This document shows, piece after piece, positions 1 through 11,890 of a DNA stretch of 60,000 bases (position 1 is the stretch's first letter; the number at the start of each line of letters is the position of its first letter). A program made the position numbers and the translations under genes. This stretch comes from Takakia lepidozioides (taxonomy: Eukaryota; Streptophyta; Takakiopsida; Takakiales; Takakiaceae), in assembly GCA_030704615.1 (NCBI GenBank), contig CM060731.1, forward strand, positions 25,732,001 to 25,792,000. Direction: 5' to 3'. The notes beneath the pieces are model-generated. The model saw nothing but the letters and a program-made list of their open reading frames with translations, ran no database searches and was not told where the DNA came from.

Positions 1-124
1 CTGGAGAACCTCTGCTACCATCTTCCGCCAAGACTTAGCTTGCTTGACAGAGATGCTCCACAAAGTAAGCATCTCCAAGCCACTTAATGTCACGGACATA
101 GCCCAGAGGAACTTACCAGGAGTA

Positions 125-240
125 AATACCAGAAGTTACTAAGTTACCATGTTATCAAAAGTTACTATGATCTATCATGATTTACCATAATTTACCATTA
201 GTTACCAAGTTACTGGGAGTTTATCAAATTACCGAGAGTA
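125..240. repeat. Short degenerate TTACCA/AGTTAC repeats
   Basis: The words TTACCA, AGTTAC and TTACC recur about every 10-14 bases with small changes, for example AAGTTACCATG, TTTACCATAA and AGTTACCAAG. This is a low-complexity tract beside the gag remnant. Whether it belongs to that element's leader or LTR cannot be decided here. Confidence 0.5.
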
Positions 241-274
241 ACTTGGGAAACTGCTCATGAAACTTCTTTGGGAA

Positions 275-379
275 GAAACTTCTCCATCAAGATACCTCAT
301 TTGTTTAAAGAAACTTCTCCATTAAGATACCTCGTTTGTTTAAGGAAACTTCTCCATCAAGAAACCTCTTTTGGGGAAG
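275..379. repeat. 35-bp tandem repeat, three copies
   Basis: The unit starting GAAACTTCTCCAT begins at 275, 310 and 345, an exact 35-bp period. It has few substitutions (CATCAAG/CATTAAG, CTCATTTG/CTCGTTTG), and the third copy diverges toward its end. The array lies just upstream of the gag remnant and may be part of its untranslated leader. Confidence 0.75.
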
Positions 380-473
380 CCTCTTAGAGAACCTCTTAGT
401 AGCCAGTATATGTAGGAGGCGAGACTGGACACTACTGCAACGGTTACAGATTACAAGGGAACCAAAGGTGAGC

Positions 474-1177
474 ATGCCCGAGAAATTTGATGGGACGAGA
501 TCAAAATTTCGCAGTTTTGTTCAACAAGTACGATTGTTCATATGACTACATCCACAACGGTACCCTGATGAAGGTATTCAAGTAGGATTCGTGGGCACCA
601 TTCTATCAGGCACTGCCCTATCTTGCTTTGCACCGCTATTAGAGAAAAATTCGCATTTACTATGCAATTTTGAAGCGTTCATGTCGGAGCACGTCCAGCT
701 TCCGTTTATGCTGCCGAATTTTGACAACTTGCGACCTCGACTGGAATGAGAAGAGCCTCATTAGTCAGTTTTGATGTGGCCTAAAAGATGATGTAAAAGA
801 TTTGTTGCTGACAATGCCAAACGTGAGTACACTGATCGAATTCATCATCCAAATCATTACATGCGATAATCGTTTGTTCGAAAGACGTCAAGAGAAGCGA
901 TATGGATGGTCGACGACGCACCATGTCGCTGCTACTACGGCACCAAACACAACGATCCATCAGACATCCTGTGATGATCATATGCAAATTGATGCTGTCC
1001 AAGCCATTGACGCCACAAGAGAAACAAAGACAACGCTCGAATGGATTATGCTTTTATTGCGGAGAAGATGATCACATAGCATTAAACTGCCCCAACAAGA
1101 GAAGATTCAAAGCTCGGGGCACAACTCGAGTGTTCGATACGAGGAGGTCGGAAAACGAAGATGTCCAGTCACAGTAG
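474..1177 (+). pseudogene. Ty3/gypsy gag remnant with zinc knuckle
   Basis: This is a decayed capsid gene of a Ty3/gypsy retrotransposon on the strand opposite to the chromovirus that follows. It opens MPEKFDGTRSKF and runs through Retrotrans_gag-like stretches (FVGTILSGTALS near 590; KDLLLTMPNVSTLIEF in another frame near 795; CDNRLFERRQEKR near 860). It ends in a CCHC zinc knuckle, CFYCGEDDHIALNCP, near 1050-1095. The reading frame is broken by several stops, the first about 23 codons in, and by at least two frameshifts, so no protein can be made. No protease, reverse transcriptase or integrase follows on this strand. The following element may have inserted just past the knuckle. Confidence 0.75.
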
Positions 1178-1183
1178 GGACCA

Positions 1184-2778
1184 TGTGTCGCGTACCTCAT
1201 TTCGGTAAGCTCCCCTTCAAGTCATAGTTACTCGCTTGATACGCGCGCCTAACTCCCAAACTGGCCGCTCGGCCAACTCGGAGCTTTGGCTGCTCACCGG
1301 GACATAACGGTCCCCCTTTACTCCTCCACAAGACCCTCTCTCAATTTGGGCCAAGTGGAAATTCCCTTTGGTCGATGGCAGTCTAGAATAGCTCCCCACA
1401 TCTTGGACGCTTTCCGGCTCGTATGCTTACTCACTAGTTTTTGGTCACCAACGGGCTTGCACCGTTCTCGGGGTTACTATTCCCTATATACTTCTGTGAC
1501 TGTCCGCGGGGGTTTCACAAACAACCATGTCATTTTATGGCGAACCACCACGAAAACCCTCGATTCCCGGTGATGAGTCGCGGTGAGTCCTAGCCCACCC
1601 ACCACGGTCCCATTGGACCGTGATGAGTCCCAAGACTCCCCACGACTCCCACCACAAGGTCTCTGCCCCCATGGTGAGTCCTATGCCACCCCCACTAAGT
1701 CCCACTAAGCTAACACCACCCCTCGTGGAACCACCCCCACCGCAATCCGGTGTGCGGGGCTCCACCTAGTAAGCGCCTCCGCCTCCTTGAGTGCCTTGGG
1801 CACTCAAGGGTGCTTCAGCCCACGCAACTAATGTTGCCACTGCCCCCACCATAGGGGCAGCCCCTCACATGTCCCGACGCCCTGCCCTCAAGGCAAAGGG
1901 CCGCAACACACACCCCTACCAACAGGGAGTCGATGTCCTCATCGACTTGTCAATTTTGTAGAAACGAACATCCAAGTTGTGGCGTCCCACATCAATGAGT
2001 TTGTTTCCGCACCATGATGTCCCATGGCTAAGAACCAAACCCCCACTTGACTCTACTCTCCACTAGCTAGTTCGGCCGACTTCCTCCAAGTCCCGGCCAA
2101 GGGTGGAGCCTCTCAAGCTCCTCCCAGTGCACTCTTCTTGACCCACTTCAGGGCCAAGGAACGATCCTCCCCGAGGATCGAATCGCCTTACTGCAACAAC
2201 ATTTGCTTGCGACCGCTCGTGATGTCGCTTTTAGCATCACCTTGAGCAAGGGTTTGCCTTGAACCCTTTTGACTAGGAAGATAACCTTGAACCAACCGTG
2301 CGCCCCAATCACTACAATTGGGTCCGCCTTGGAATGCTGGCCTGAGGTACGGGAACACGCCGAAGCCGCAGTACGACTTTGTCCCGAGGCTACACGATTA
2401 TAGTACGTGAATGGAAGCACGTAGCTTCCGCGTTAGCCCGCATTACAAGGCAACCCCCTCGGTAGCGCAGTTATAGTATGCGCACGCACCAGGTGCGCAC
2501 AAGCACGTGAACTCCCAACGAAGGTGCAAGTTTCCTTGCCCCTTGGGTGGGAGTCACCCGATTTCGGCACTATACAAACACACGATTAATCCAATTTACC
2601 TCTCTCACTTTGTAAGCTTAGCATGCATTCTACACACTAGCCAACCATACCATGTATCACCATTCCAAACAAAATATGACACACAACATTTGGAAACCAT
2701 TTCATTTATAACAAAATTTGTACAATACAAGTTTTTGCAATCGGATTCCTGAGCTAGCTAAGCCGGGCTAAGCATGCA
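1184..2778 (-). mobile_element. Probable 3' LTR of chromovirus 1 (left edge uncertain)
   Basis: The right edge is supported. Read on the minus strand, the purine-rich tract at 2779-2791 is followed by TGCATGCTTAGCC, a normal LTR start. The left edge is a guess: a TG near 1184 lies just past the end of the gag remnant and would give an LTR of about 1.6 kb. There is no second copy in the window because the element lacks its 5' end, so the length and target duplication cannot be confirmed. The stretch holds GTGAGTCC-like short repeats at 1570-1710 and no gene. Confidence 0.35.
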
Positions 2779-2791
2779 TTTCCTCCCCCAC
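2779..2791 (-). other. Polypurine tract of chromovirus 1
   Basis: On the minus strand the sequence reads GTGGGGGAGGAAA directly before the LTR start TGCATGC, and 22 bases after the end of the chromodomain reading frame. This is the expected place for plus-strand priming. Confidence 0.6.
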
Positions 2792-2812
2792 GATCCAAGG
2801 TTGATGTCCCCA

Positions 2813-5800
2813 TTAACGCTTCTTCCGCTTTTGAGGTCGCCCTTCGAAAGCTGCAACCGCCTCGGATGCGTTTCCCATTTCTGAGGCACGCACCCAAGAT
2901 GCCTCCACATGATGATAGCCCTTCCATTTCACGAGATACTCCGTTTCTCGATTCTTGAACCTCCTCGACTTATGCACTACCTCCACCTCATACTCAGGTT
3001 CATTTTCATGATCCAACAGCACATGTGGCGGACGCAACACTTGATGCCGATTCGGATGCGCTTCATCTTTGAAGTAAGGCTTCAAAAAAAAAGACGTGGA
3101 ATACCAGATGCACCTTGCTGTTTGCCAGCAGCTCCAATTCATACACATCCTCATTCATAACCTTCCGGATGCGAAAGGGTCCCGCATACGGAGGTATGAA
3201 CTTCGGACTCACTTCCGGAGGTAGTCAAAAATTCTTGATGTTCAACCAGACCTCCGTGCCTGCCTCAAACTTAAACTCCCTCCGCTTCTGATTCGCCTGC
3301 CGTTTATACCGTTTCCTAGCTTTGGCAATGTTGTACTTTGCGAGCTTCAACAAACGCTCGCGTTCTTCCAGCACCGCTGCTGCTGCCGATTCCTCAACGT
3401 CTTGGGCGGCCCAACTTGTCGGCACCAGAGGTGCTTTTCCATAGACCAATACGAAAGGGGAAACTCCCGTTGCGGAGTGTTTTGTGTTATTATAATAGAA
3501 CTCTGCCGCATCCAAGTGCTCCACCCAGTCCGATTGATCCGCCGACACGTAATTCCGCAAGATCTGCTTCACCACGGAATTCACTCTTTCCGTTTGGCCG
3601 TCCGTCGTAGGTCGGAAGGCGGTGCTCATCTTGAGCCTCGTCCCCATTTTCTTCCAAAGTGCCCTCCAAAACTTACTTGTAAACTTTGGATCGCGGTCCG
3701 AGACAATATCCTTCGGGAGTCCATGATGCTTGAAGACGTGGGCGAAGTAGAGTCGCCCCGTCTCCTGCGCCGTTGGCGTCTCCTTGGTGGGGATGAAATG
3801 GCCCATTTTACTGAACCTATCCACCACCACCATGATTGCATCGAATTCTTTTGACAGCGGCGTAGTAGTCATGAAATCCATCGAGACACTTTCCCAAGAC
3901 CCCTCTGGAATCGGCAAGGGTTGTAACAGCCCTGCTTGCTTTTTGTACTCGCTCCGGTTTTGTTGGCATGTGGTGCATGTCTTGACATACTCCTCGGCCT
4001 CCTCCCTTAGTTTGGGCCAGAAATACTTTTTTTTCAAGAGTATTGCGGTGCGCTTGGCTCCGTCGTGGTCCGCAAGCGGGCCATCATGGCATTATCTCAA
4101 GAGACTATCTCTGATCCCTCCCTTCGGCACGTAGAGACGCTTTTGCTTGTACCGGAGTAGTCCATTTTGCAAGTGAAACTGCCCATCCTCAAGTCCCGCA
4201 TCACGGACTTCGCCATCTCATCCTTCCGGTAAGCCTTCCGGATCTTCCTCTGGAGCGCCGTCTCGCCCTTGTACACTAACATGAGCTGCTGCTTTCTACT
4301 TAAAGCATCGGTCACCACATTGTCCTGTCCCGGTTTGTACTGGATATCCACGTCGAACACCGCCAAAGTGTCTTGTCACCTAAGTTGTTTTGGGGACAAC
4401 TTAGGCTGCGTGGCAAAATACTTCACCGTGACATTGTCCGTGAACACCTTCACCGGGTTGGAACCAATATAGTGGCGCCAAAGCTCAAGGCAATGCACCA
4501 CCGCCTTCATCTCTTTCTCGTGCGTTGGCCACCGTCGCTCCACTTCATTCAGTTTCTTACTTTCGTAAGCCACTGGACGTCCATCCTGCATGAATACATC
4601 TCCAATCGCGAAGTCTGACGCATCCGTATGAATCTCAAATGGGCGGTCGAACTCCGGGATTTTCAGGACTGGAGCTTCCGCCATCCGCTGCTTCAACTCG
4701 GCAAAAGCTTGGCCACAAAAGGTGTTCCATACCCATACCTTGGATTTACACATAAGGTCTGACAACGGCCCCGCGATCTTGGCGAAATTTCTCACATACT
4801 TTCGGTAATAGGAGGCGAGTCCTAAGAAGGATCGTACTCCCGGGACCGAAGTCGGAGGCTCCCAGTCCAAGATCGCCCTCACCTTTCTGTCATCCATTTT
4901 TATCCCATCCTGTGTAATCACATGCCCCAGGAACTCCACTTTTGTGACCCCGAATTCGCACTTTGAAGCTTTGGCATACAACTTCCCTTCCCACAATTTC
5001 TGGAACACCCTTTTGAGATGCTCCAAGTGCTCTTCATTTGTTTTCCAGTACACCAAGATGTCGTCGATGTACACGATCACAAAGTCATCCAACCACTCTT
5101 GGAAAAGGCTGTTCATTAGCGTGCTAAAGGTCGCGGGTGCGTTGGTGAGCCCAAAAGGCATCACCAAAAACTCATATGAACCATACCGTGTCATGCACGC
5201 GGTCTTTTCCTCATCTCCTTCCGCCACTCGAATTTGACGATACCTGGAGCGCAAATTGATCCGGCTGAAATATTTCGCTCCTGCCAACCGATCGAAGAGG
5301 TCGTCGATCCTTGGCAAAGGGTATCGGTTTTTTATAGTCACCTTATTCAGAGCCGTGTAATCGACACACATCCGTAGCGTCCCGTCCTTTTGGTCCGCGA
5401 ATAGCACCGGGGCTCCGTAAGGTGACTTACTCGGCCGGATGTACCCCTTTGACATTAGATCCTTGAGCTGAGTCTTCAGCTCGACCAACTCTTTGTGGCT
5501 CAATCGGTAGGGCGCCTTGGCAGGTGGCTCTGATCCCGGTATCACCTCAATCTTGTGGTCAACTCCTCTTCGCGGTGGCCAACCGCTTGGTAAATCCTCC
5601 GGCATCACATCCTGATATTTCTCCAAAATCCCCTTGATCCAATCTGGGCTCGGCTCCCCATCGCCTTCTCCCTTCACTTGTCTTACGTAGAGCAAAAACT
5701 GGGGCTCGTGTGGCTCCTCCACGGCCCACTCTTTTGCTGATAGCAAGTTTATTCGCCTTCCCACTGGGTTGGGTGTTTCCGAAACTCGTAAAACTTCGCC

Positions 5801-6390
5801 ACCATTCCCACACGGTAGCGTGACTATTCTCTTGCGCATGTTGCCGCATGGCCTATCCCACTTCTTTTCTGGTCGGAAGGAGTCACCTTCCCGCCGGACC
5901 TTCTTGTGGTTCAGCTCCGTACAGCCTTGTCTTTCGCCCCTAGGGACATCCGAGAAACATTCAGCCCTTTCAATTGCCTCGTTCAAAGTCTTAAGTGGCT
6001 TCTCCTCCAACTTTCGCCTAGCCCATAGGGCCAGTCCCGCCACAAAGTTAAAGACCATTTCTGGTTCTGCCATGTCCGCGACTTCGAACAACAACACGTT
6101 GAAAGCCTGAACATATCCCCGGATGTCATCCGTTTGCTTCAAATTCCTCATCTTGTCTCGGGCGAGCCAGGACGCGTTGAGGGGCACAAACTGTCTCTTC
6201 ATAAGTTCCTTGAACCCACTCCAGTTCAAGGTTTCCGGATTTGGACCTCGGTCGTGAAGGCGTTTCTGCCACCATTGTTGAGCATAGCCCCTCAAATAGG
6301 TGGGAGTCACTTCCACCCGATCTTCGTCACTCAACTTGGCCGCCCGGAAGTACTGCTCTAGCTCCAAGAGCCAGTTTCCAGTATCTGGTA
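2813..6390 (-). pseudogene. Chromovirus 1: gag-RT-RNaseH-integrase-chromodomain, decayed
   Basis: Minus-strand Ty3/gypsy polyprotein remnant. In order: Gag (6378 to about 5800; [25 protein letters not shown]); a pre-RT linker; RT (about 5560-4800; [16 protein letters not shown] at about 5060, [11 protein letters not shown]); RNase H (about 4640-4390; HTDASDF, HEKEM, TDN); integrase zinc finger and DDE core (4170-3225; CTTCQQN, VVVDRFSKMGHF, SDRDPKF, DGQTERVN); a GPF-like region; and a chromodomain (about 2990-2825; YLVKWKGYHHVEASW). There are lesions at five or more places: a TGA at 4376 where tryptophan is expected, a frameshift near 4170, a TAA near 4095, a TGA at 3225, and a frameshift in an A/T run near 3090. 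The zinc knuckle and protease are missing between Gag and RT, and RT motif A reads SRINL, so its first catalytic Asp is Asn. The chromodomain makes it a chromovirus. No 5' LTR follows Gag on the right. Confidence 0.9.
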
Positions 6391-7517
6391 CTCCTGTCCA
6401 GTTTCCAGCATTTCAGTATTCAAGTCGTGTTCCAATATCTTGTACTCTTGTTCATTGTTATAAAAATCGTCTTGATTCATATTTACTCATCATACATTCG
6501 GCCACGCCGACCTTGACTTCTTGTCTAGTCTTGTACCTCTAGTCTGATCTTTTGTTTGTGTTCAGTCATGTTCGCGTCCTTGACACTTAATGCCAAACAC
6601 ACAGAATGAATGAAGTATATTTGCTACGCTATGCTAGTATGCCATGCGCAGTCTCTTCTGAGCACCCAAGCAATACCCTCAAAAGGAGGGAGATCGTAAT
6701 AACCGCATCTCACTACTAAGATTTCAGAGAAGGCTATGATATCTTCAGTCTGAGCAGATGCCATCCGATGGAATAAATAAACTGCAAAACCCTAAGTACT
6801 TGACCTTTTGTTCATTGAGTGCTTACACTACTTTAACACAAGACAGAAAAACAAAGAGAAACAACAAACGCAAGAGAGAAAAGTATAGATGCAAATAATG
6901 CTTTGATGGAAAATAAAGCTCCTAATGCTTATATGGTTCATTTGCTAGTATAAGACCTGCGCAAGAACCGATCAAAATTGTGCAAAGAGAGAGCGAGTAT
7001 GAAAACCTTCGAGACCCTAAATGCTTTGTCCATGACAACGAAGCAGCAAAGAGCGAATGCATCCCCGAGACGACTTACTTTCAAGATAGATGTCATGTTC
7101 GAAAATGCACTCTGTTCCAAAAAAGACTATACACGCTCATTCTTTGAAGCAAGAACACATTTTAACAAAAAAAAACCTTAATAACTCCGGAAGAAATCTC
7201 GTCTACACGGTCCTTCCCTACACAGGAAAACATACCTGCATGTGTGGACTCTATGGTGTTCAGCATAAGAATATTCTCATAAGTATCGAGAAATAACGCG
7301 AGACACTATATAATGGTTTGGGGATATTCCAGACCCCTACACAACAATTTTTTTTTCATGATATGATTCAAACAATATTTGCCAGTTCATTTCGCATCTA
7401 TGCTGTCTAAAGGAAAAAACTGAACGAAAAAACAAACCAGAAACACTACCAAAAGAGTCTCTTCATCATCAGACTTGCAGACATAAAAACAAACTGCCCT
7501 AGGCAACCCATCAACAT
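6391..7517. other. No gene recognised
   Basis: Sequence resembling the Gag start stops near 6380, followed by AT-rich DNA with only short reading frames. A segment at about 6994-7060 resembles 7630-7700 (both start AGTATGAAAA and share GCTTTGTCCA and CAAAG words), hinting at an old local duplication within the neighbouring gene. Confidence 0.5.
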
Positions 7518-8473
7518 TCAATGATATCTCTTGCACAAAGACAGAAGGTTTTCATTGGTAGCACTGATTTCCTCTACAGTCACGATCTTCTGTCTCTTTG
7601 ACATTTCAACTTCTGCAGAAAACAATCAGTATGAAAATCTTTTCAAAACCTAAGGGCACTCTCCAAGCCTTTGTCCAAAGAAATCGCAAAGTAAAGGGGA
7701 ACATGGAAGGGAAGGCTAAGTAATAGTTTGTACCTGACCCGTCTTTAGAGCTTTTCAATCTCTTTGCAGATCTCTCTCTCACTGCAAATATGCCAGATTT
7801 TGTCAAATTTCAAAATATTTGCAAAACAGCCAAGAACAGAGCAATGCAGCCAAATCTTGCAGGTCTTTCAAAACCCTGACATGAACAGAATGAACACATA
7901 TGTAAAAGCTAACCCAGGATATAATTCCACATATACATCACAACCATGTCTGTCAAAGGACCCTCCTCATATTTTACTTGTAAACATGGATCAACTGAAT
8001 GAATAAACTGCAAGTAACACAAATTTTCAACACTAAACCCTAGACCGTGAAACAGACATCCACCTGTGCTACTACCAGCTGCGCAGACTATGACAAAACA
8101 TAAGTCGAGGAATCTACAAAGCGTGTATTTTTAGAGGATACAATAGTTCAGTGGCTCCGATATTCAAATAAAGAAAACGTACTAGAAGAGAATTTATTAC
8201 CAAAATATTTGTCAGTTGACGCAACAAGCACCACCATCCGTAGGCCCTCTATGGATGCATTTCTTAACATTGCTAGTGACTTGTAATGATTGGTGAGGAG
8301 TTTATCCTCAATTTGGCTGTCTGGAATCTCGAGAATCTGTTTTGCCAATACTGCCACTATATGGAATTGTCTCTCATGGGCATTCCACTATTGCAAAGGG
8401 TTCAAGAAAGAATCTTTGAACACCTGCAAGTGTCGAAAGCATGTCAATTAACACGTTCTCGTCGCATCTATAC
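7518..8473 (-). CDS. 3' part of an unrecognised spliced gene (four exons)
   Basis: Four minus-strand segments join in one frame with canonical splice sites: 8424-8473, 8201-8356, 7734-7781 and 7518-7612 (stop TGA at 7518-7520). Each acceptor ends in AG and each donor begins with GT, and the phases agree at all three junctions (one base left, two taken up). The joined C-terminus is about 115 residues. It begins YRCDENVLIDMLSTLA, passes LAKQILEIPDSQIEDK and KSLAMLRNASIEGLR, includes the basic stretch RERSAKRLKSSKDG, and ends LLSLCKRYH. The first part looks helical and leucine-rich. The basic stretch could be a nuclear localisation signal. I do not recognise the family. No further exon was found up to 9300, so the 5' end is either beyond an intron full of repeats or lost. 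Confidence 0.5.
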
Positions 8474-9317
8474 CTTGCAAACTGATATCAAATACTATTT
8501 ATGGCACAAATAACAAAATATTCAAGTGCGAAAAGTGAAAGGTTTGTGGTTGCAAGGTCTCACATGCTCCACTACGATATCCTCCTCAGATACACTAGAC
8601 CCAAAACACCGCACTGTATTACCCACCACCATCTATTGGACCCACCGGATGCGCCTTACAATAAAGGAAATTTAAGATATGAAGAAATAAACGTCTGTAA
8701 TACTCGTAGGCAATTTGAGTTGCTGATACATGACCCACAAAACTCCCCACAAGAGACTAATCCTTGTGACGGGATCCAACATCAATGTAAGCATATTGTG
8801 GCTCTTGGAAGATATGTTATAGATCTGCATGAAAGCAAGAAATCATGAAGCAGGGATATTCACAACTTGCTTACGCATGCGTGCCATAAGAAGCAAAAAC
8901 TTCATCTCAAAATCAAGTTGTCGGGTAGCCATCACAATTGCATCAAAACTCAATCCGTTCCGCTTCCAAGCGCACGCTCAAGGTCACTGTGGTGTTCAAG
9001 GCATCACTAAGCAACCAACAACCATGTCGTTGATTGACCACATATGCGACCACAAAGGACAAAGTTGAGGATATTGCTTCGGCCATTGCTCAAGTCTGTG
9101 GTGTATGAAAATGACCTTGGAGGGTCAAGGTCTGTCGATTACAAGCCATGTCATTGCTTACCTTTTTGTTATTCGTTACATATTGACTTATCTTCGACTC
9201 GACATGCCCAAGCCTGTGCTTCAATTGACACTTGTAGATCCAAAAAATCACAATTCACAACTTGCTTAAAGGACCCCAATCATGGTAGCTAAGTTGGTAC
9301 CCTCATATTTCACATAG
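8474..9317. other. No confident gene; possible transposon scrap
   Basis: On the minus strand near 8955-8845 a short open stretch reads FDAIVMATRQLDFEMK then LLLMARMRKQVV before a stop. It looks coding but matches no family I can name. The rest is featureless. If the gene at 7518-8473 is intact, this stretch would be its intron. Confidence 0.3.
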
Positions 9318-9424
9318 AGTTCGTCACGTCACCTCAAAAATTGACTTTACGTCAAACATTTTTTTATCTTAATTTTTACATTTGATAGTTTATTATAATA
9401 CGTAAGCCATCAAGTCAGCTCTAG

Positions 9425-9959
9425 TGGTCCTAAAATTTGAAAAACTATTTCATTAAAATAGGACCCCCAAAATCTGCCAACTACTATTTTTAAAAAATAA
9501 TAATAAATAAGGACCACCAGCTTTGGCGATCCCGATCTTCAAGATATTATTTGAAAAAATTTAGATTGCAAGAGTTGGGGTCCCGATATTTAAAAACTAT
9601 TTGATAATTATGAGACCACCAGCTATGACGCTCCCGATTTTCCTTGTAATATTTTTATTAAATCTGTGACCACCAGCTCGGGGCGGCCTCATTTTTTATT
9701 TTGGAAAAAATCCTGGCCGTGACGACCCGAAATGTTTTACGTATTATTTTTTGGATAATATCAGAATCGCCAGAGCTGGTGGTTCCGATTTTTTCTTTTC
9801 TTGTTTTAAACTTTTTAAATCAGGACCAGCTCTGACAGTCCCTAATATTTTAATTTTTGTTTTTATTGATAAAATAAGAACAACAAGAGTAGGCGGTCCC
9901 CGAGTTATTTAATATTTAATATTTTATTAAAATGATCAGGACCGCCAAACCTGGGTTTC

Positions 9960-9992
<33 letters not shown>

Positions 9993-10795
9993 GGACTGCC
10001 AAAGCAGGTGCTCCCGATTGTTTCTTAAAATATTAAAGATAAACTCGGGACCACCAGAGCTGGCTCTCCCGATTTGTTTTCAAATTCTACATAAAATCGA
10101 GACTGCCACAACTGGTAGTTGTGATCTATTTAAAAATTATCAAAAAATAAAGAAATAAAAATTGGATATAAGCGGGACCATTAGAGCTGGAGCTATAGTG
10201 GCCCCGCTACATTTGATTTATGGAGGACCAATGGGGCGGAAGATATTTTGGCACGTGTTGTGAATTTTCTCACAGGAGATTGGGACAGGGGTATATAGTT
10301 TCGTGATGTCAAGTGACGTCGGACCTGACATTGACGTAGGCCTATATCACATCAGTTTTATGTAATAATAAGTAAAAAATATAGGGGCATAAGAAATATG
10401 AAAATAGTCACGTGGCCTAAAGAAACAACCAAAACAATATGTCACGTCGGCCCAATAAATAATATATATATTTCGGAAGTCCAATTAAGTCTAATAAGAT
10501 CTTATATATATTTGAGATTTATTTAGGAAATTACGACCGCTAGTGCTAGTGGTCCCATATATTTTTCAAAATATTCAAATAAATTTCATCCATAAGAAGA
10601 AATTAAAAAACATTAAAACAAATCGACACCATCAAAACTAGTGGGTTCGATTTGTTTTTAATAAAAATCAAGACCATCAGAATAAACGGTCCCGATTTTA
10701 TTATTTTTTCTCTTAAATCGGGACCGCCAGTTCCGATTTAATCCAACAAAATTCTGTAAAAAATAGAGACCGCCAGCTTTGGTGGCCCTAATTTT
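9425..10795. repeat. Palindrome array 1 (GGGACCGCCAG...CTGGCGGTCCCGA type)
   Basis: About 19 imperfect palindromes of 22-28 bp, consensus near GGGACCGCCAGAGCTGGCGGTCCCGA, recur every 50-65 bp and are separated by A/T-rich spacers of 25-40 bp. Examples begin near 9510, 9630, 9765, 9940, 10050, 10535, 10718 and 10766. Around 10,195-10,460 the pattern is interrupted by a segment with TGACGT/ACGTCA words. Similar CGTCACGTCA words stand at the left edge (9320-9335). I infer a non-autonomous DNA transposon, or a pair of them, with subterminal repeats. No transposase or clear terminal inverted repeat was found. Confidence 0.7.
9961..9992. repeat. (AC)n(AT)n microsatellite
   Basis: Thirteen AC/CA dinucleotides are followed by four AT dinucleotides, lying inside palindrome array 1. 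Confidence 0.95.
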
Positions 10796-11461
10796 ATCAA
10801 AAAAAATGTTTCATATATAAGACTAGTATGGTTTCAAGCATGGTAGGCAAAATTTTTTTGAGAGGTATTCTACGTGAGAGAAGTACCACACACGGATCTC
10901 GTTTTAGCGTGAACCTTCTCACCCAAAATTTACTCTCAACAAAACTCAAATGAATCAATAGCCCTTCATATCAAACAACTTCAAATCTTCAACAAAAATA
11001 CTTGTGGTGCTCATCACATTTTTTGTACGGGATACAGCTCAAGTGTCCAATCCTACCTTCCCAACTTTGGTTGTGCACTTCGCCAACGTTGATTACACTT
11101 CACCCGTTGAGAACATTGACCACGAGTGTCACAATCGGAGCTTGAACAAATTTTCCTGCTATATTTTGCTCGCAGGTGGAGTCCACATCGAATACCAGGT
11201 GGGTATCCATAAACCATAGTTATCTCACTGCATCCATGTACTACAGAGAACTCTTCGCATGTACTCGTGTACGGAACAAGAAGAGAGAACTCGACAGTGC
11301 CAAAAGTGGCTATATAATATTCATCAAGAAACTAACTAGCAACTAACTATAAGAGAAGCAACTAGTTACTAATTTGTAACAGATGAGCAACGCCTTTGAT
11401 CCAAGCAAATGGCCGACCACAAACATGATGATAAATGCGGTCATCACTTGGAGATGTTTGT
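10796..11461. other. No gene recognised
   Basis: AT-rich DNA between palindrome array 1 and the target duplication of chromovirus 2. The only reading frame of note (11,004-11,219, +) has no recognisable motif. Confidence 0.5.
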
Positions 11462-11466
11462 GTGGA
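11462..11466. repeat. Target-site duplication, left copy (GTGGA)
   Basis: The five bases GTGGA directly before the left LTR are identical to the five bases directly after the right LTR (20,227-20,231). Ty3/gypsy elements make 5-bp duplications. Confidence 0.9.
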
Positions 11467-11826
11467 TATAACATCCATGATCTATACAAACTAGAATATA
11501 AGTGCTTCTCAACTTTTTCCTAAAACAACTCGATGCCTTCTAGGCTTTCATTGCAGGTTTATATACCCTTCATAATATGATTATTTAAAAGGTTTGACTT
11601 TAGAGCCTCAAGTCAAATTTTTTTAAAGTCAACCTTCCTAGGTTTGACATATTCTCCACAATATGACTTTATAAAAGATTTGACCTATTCTCCATAATAT
11701 GAATATCTTAGAGGTTTGACTTGAGAGCCTCAAGTCAAACTTCTTAGGAACGTTCCTAATTATTCTGGAAACTTCCAGGGAACTTTCTTCCTTCATCTGA
11801 AACTTTCTAGATTCTACCCTGTTATA
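11467..11826 (-). repeat. Left (3') LTR of chromovirus 2
   Basis: About 360 bp, alignable over its whole length to 19,851-20,226; both share for example AACAACTCGATG and GAGCCTCAAGTCAAACTT. The terminal dinucleotides have decayed: TA...TA here against TG...CA in the right copy. Confidence 0.9.
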
Positions 11827-11841
11827 ATCCTCCCCTCTTTC
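11827..11841 (-). other. Polypurine tract of chromovirus 2
   Basis: On the minus strand a purine run, GAAAGAGGGGAGGAT (one T), abuts the left LTR, where plus-strand priming should occur. Confidence 0.7.
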
Positions 11842-11890
11842 AAGAAGCAACGTCCTCGTTGTTCAAATTTTCGAGAGCTTGAATTGTCAA

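Noticed and set aside
1217-2420. Several 60-95 residue frames in the first 2.5 kb
   Set aside because: No motif; they probably lie in LTR sequence of chromovirus 1.
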